Assembly (NCBI GenBank): GCA_037382465.1
Contig: JARRPX010000011.1
Coordinates: forward strand, 1-41,935
Source: Anaerolineales bacterium
GTDB lineage: Bacteria; Chloroflexota; Anaerolineae; Anaerolineales; E44-bin32
DNA length: 41,935 nt
Direction of reading: 5' to 3'
Below, in pieces: positions 40,442-41,935 of this stretch. The position numbers and the translations under genes were made by a program. The notes beneath the pieces are model-generated. The model searched no databases. It was given only the letters and a program-made list of their open reading frames with translations, and was not told the origin of the DNA. The first letter of the stretch is position 1. Each line of letters opens with the position of its first letter.

Positions 40442-41935
40442 TTAAGGTTGGGGTTCCACGCTGACCAGAACGGCCCGCACGACGGTGCGCCAACGGTAGG
40501 TTCCGCTTTGCTCGTCGAAACCGCCGCAGGTGATCAAGGTGACCCAATCCAGATCTTCGTGGCCGAGTGACGACGTGTCCTCGGGGTGGACCCAGCTCAC
40601 TTCACGCACGGAATAAACGTAGCGCATACCAAAGAAATGGATGACGACCTCGTCTCCCCAGGAGAGGCGGCCGAGATTTGCAAACGGTCCGGGCAATCCG
40701 GAGGGCAGCGTCACGTGGCCGGTGATGGCGGTGTTGCCCTGCCAGGTTGGGAATGCCGTTCCTTGAAGATAGCCGGCGTCGCCCCACAACCAGCTTACGT
40801 CCCACCCGCTCTCGGTCTTCGGGACGCCAACGATGGGGATGTCGACGTCTAATTTTGGAATTTCGAGTCCGAGCGTAAAGTAACTCTTGTACCGTTCGCT
40901 CTGCGACTGCGCGGGCAGCGAAGTCACCACGCCGGGTGCAAAGCCCGTTTCCGGCAGTCCCCCTGGTTCGAAGATGTTCAGGAAGAAATCATCGTCGTTG
41001 TTGGTCAGATCTTCGTCCAACGAGGAAGTCGTCAAACCGACGCTGTTGGTGCCGCCCGGAGGTTCGCCCAAAGCGTTCACTTGGGTGGTGACGGTGATGG
41101 TGTAGAAATCGGTGGACGACACGGTGCCCATGTCGATCGTGACCGTGTTGCCGGCGATGGTGACGGGTTGTCCCTCGTCCGGCACTATCGTCACGCCGAT
41201 GACGTCCAGGAAGACGGGCAGGGTGTCGACGACTTCCACATCGAGCGCATCTGTGTTGCCCTCGTTTTCCACCGTAATGGTGAAGACCACGATGTCACCC
41301 ACGGAAGCCGTAGCCGGATCGCCGGTCTTGGTCAGCGCGGGGTCGATAATCGTGGCCACCGTGACGCTGGCGTCGTCCTCGTCGTCCTCCGATTGATCGC
41401 CGTCATCGTTGTCTGGTGTGGAATCGGGATCGTAGAGACCGCTGGCGATCACCTGGGCGACGTTGGTGGAAGTGCCAACGACATCGACGGTGGCCTGGAA
41501 GGTGAGGATGGCGCTCGTGCCACTCGCCAGGGAATTTACGTCCCAGGTCAATACCGGAACGGCAGAGTCGTCGTTGCTATCACCACCGGTGATACTGCTC
41601 GGAACGTACGTCAAGCCGGCCGGTATGACGTCTTCGACAACGATGTTGGTGGCCGTGTCCGGACCCGAGTTGTTCAGCGTAAGGGTGAAAATGACCGTGT
41701 CGCCGAGATCGGGCGAGGTGTCGTTGACGATCTTGACCAGGCTGAGATCCGCGGACGGCAGCTGGTAGCCGAAGTCCGAGTCGTTGTAGTCTTCCCCGGC
41801 GGTCAATCCGGTGACAGCATCGGGGTCCGTGCCGCCGGTCAAGACGTAGCCGGTGAGCACCCCGCCGGTGTCGGTCACGTCGACGATGTAGTCCCCGGCG
41901 GACAATCCGCTGAAGTCGTACGCACCGCCGCCTGC
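40442..41935 (-). CDS. SdrD-B/DUF11 surface protein with internal LPETG motif and C-terminal sortase domain (5' end missing)
   Basis: The frame is open to the right window edge, so the N-terminus and signal peptide are not seen; 497 residues are visible. Numbering from the leucine codon at 41905: an SdrD-B-like fragment (up to about 50), two DUF11-type adhesive repeats (about 51-185 and 186-310), then LPETG at 317-321 (40943-40957), a linker of about 25 residues, and a sortase domain (about 347-480). Sortase residues H397 (ITGHVT), C460 (TLITC) and R473 line up with the His-Cys-Arg triad of SrtA. No transmembrane segment or basic tail follows the LPETG or the sortase. A stand-alone sortase or its substrate would normally be separate proteins. 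Confidence 0.88.
   Translation of the reverse strand, partial: AGGGAYDFSGLSAGDYIVDVTDTGGVLTGYVLTGGTDPDAVTGLTAGEDYNDSDFGYQLPSADLSLVKIVNDTSPDLGDTVIFTLTLNNSGPDTATNIVVEDVIPAGLTYVPSSITGGDSNDDSAVPVLTWDVNSLASGTSAILTFQATVDVVGTSTNVAQVIASGLYDPDSTPDNDDGDQSEDDEDDASVTVATIIDPALTKTGDPATASVGDIVVFTITVENEGNTDALDVEVVDTLPVFLDVIGVTIVPDEGQPVTIAGNTVTIDMGTVSSTDFYTITVTTQVNALGEPPGGTNSVGLTTSSLDEDLTNNDDDFFLNIFEPGGLPETGFAPGVVTSLPAQSQSERYKSYFTLGLEIPKLDVDIPIVGVPKTESGWDVSWLWGDAGYLQGTAFPTWQGNTAITGHVTLPSGLPGPFANLGRLSWGDEVVIHFFGMRYVYSVREVSWVHPEDTSSLGHEDLDWVTLITCGGFDEQSGTYRWRTVVRAVLVSVEPQP

Overview
The window reads as chromosomal DNA of a filamentous-type Chloroflexota bacterium, most likely class Anaerolineae. Support: universal stress protein (USP) fusions, DUF389 membrane proteins, Thr/Pro-rich linkers before SH3b domains, surface lipoproteins with canonical lipoboxes, DUF11/sortase surface proteins, a single vegetative sigma factor, and many genes whose start codon sits 6-8 nt behind a -10 box (leaderless mRNA). 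The taxon is inferred from gene content and style; no rRNA is present to prove it.

Region 1 (1-7.7 kb) is visibly less GC-rich (by eye about 50 % against about 60 % for the rest). It holds the start of a ClC chloride channel/antiporter, a small lipoprotein, a membrane-anchored methyltransferase with a DinB-like partner, molybdopterin synthesis genes (moaC-moaE, with moaA convergent to them), and the tungstate transporter tupB-tupC-tupA. Together the last two groups supply tungsten and pyranopterin for a tungsten- or molybdenum-dependent enzyme that is not in view. The base composition changes at a tRNA-Val(CAC) gene (7740-7813), which could be a natural integration boundary or an assembly join.

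Region 2 (7.8-21.5 kb) holds an NDK-like protein, a soluble P-type-ATPase-like HAD protein overlapping a DUF389-SH3b membrane protein, a ParB-like/USP/USP protein, a zinc-type ABC transporter (znuA-znuC-znuB order), an orphan LiaS/NarL-type histidine kinase with a GAF domain, trxB, rdgB, a DUF177/YceD gene and the major sigma factor, then a pncC/cinA-C gene with a DUF6504 partner. Region 3 (21.6-28.4 kb) has xseA and xseB separated by an inserted, inverted membrane sulfatase-like gene, an alpha/beta hydrolase, murJ and a methyltransferase.

Region 4 (28.4-36.2 kb) opens with the largest gene, an 1106-residue fusion of an APC-type permease, two USP domains and a DUF389 membrane domain. It continues with another methyltransferase, a lactate-permease family transporter, a D-2-hydroxyacid dehydrogenase and a HAD hydrolase. 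Region 5 (36.2 kb to the end) is a cell-surface block: a toast-rack lipoprotein, a CapA-type metallophosphatase lipoprotein, a VWA lipoprotein, and a partial SdrD-B/DUF11 surface protein that carries an LPETG motif directly in front of its own C-terminal sortase domain. The sortase fusion and the permease-USP-DUF389 fusion are the most striking items. No CRISPR array, insertion sequence, rRNA or phage module was seen.
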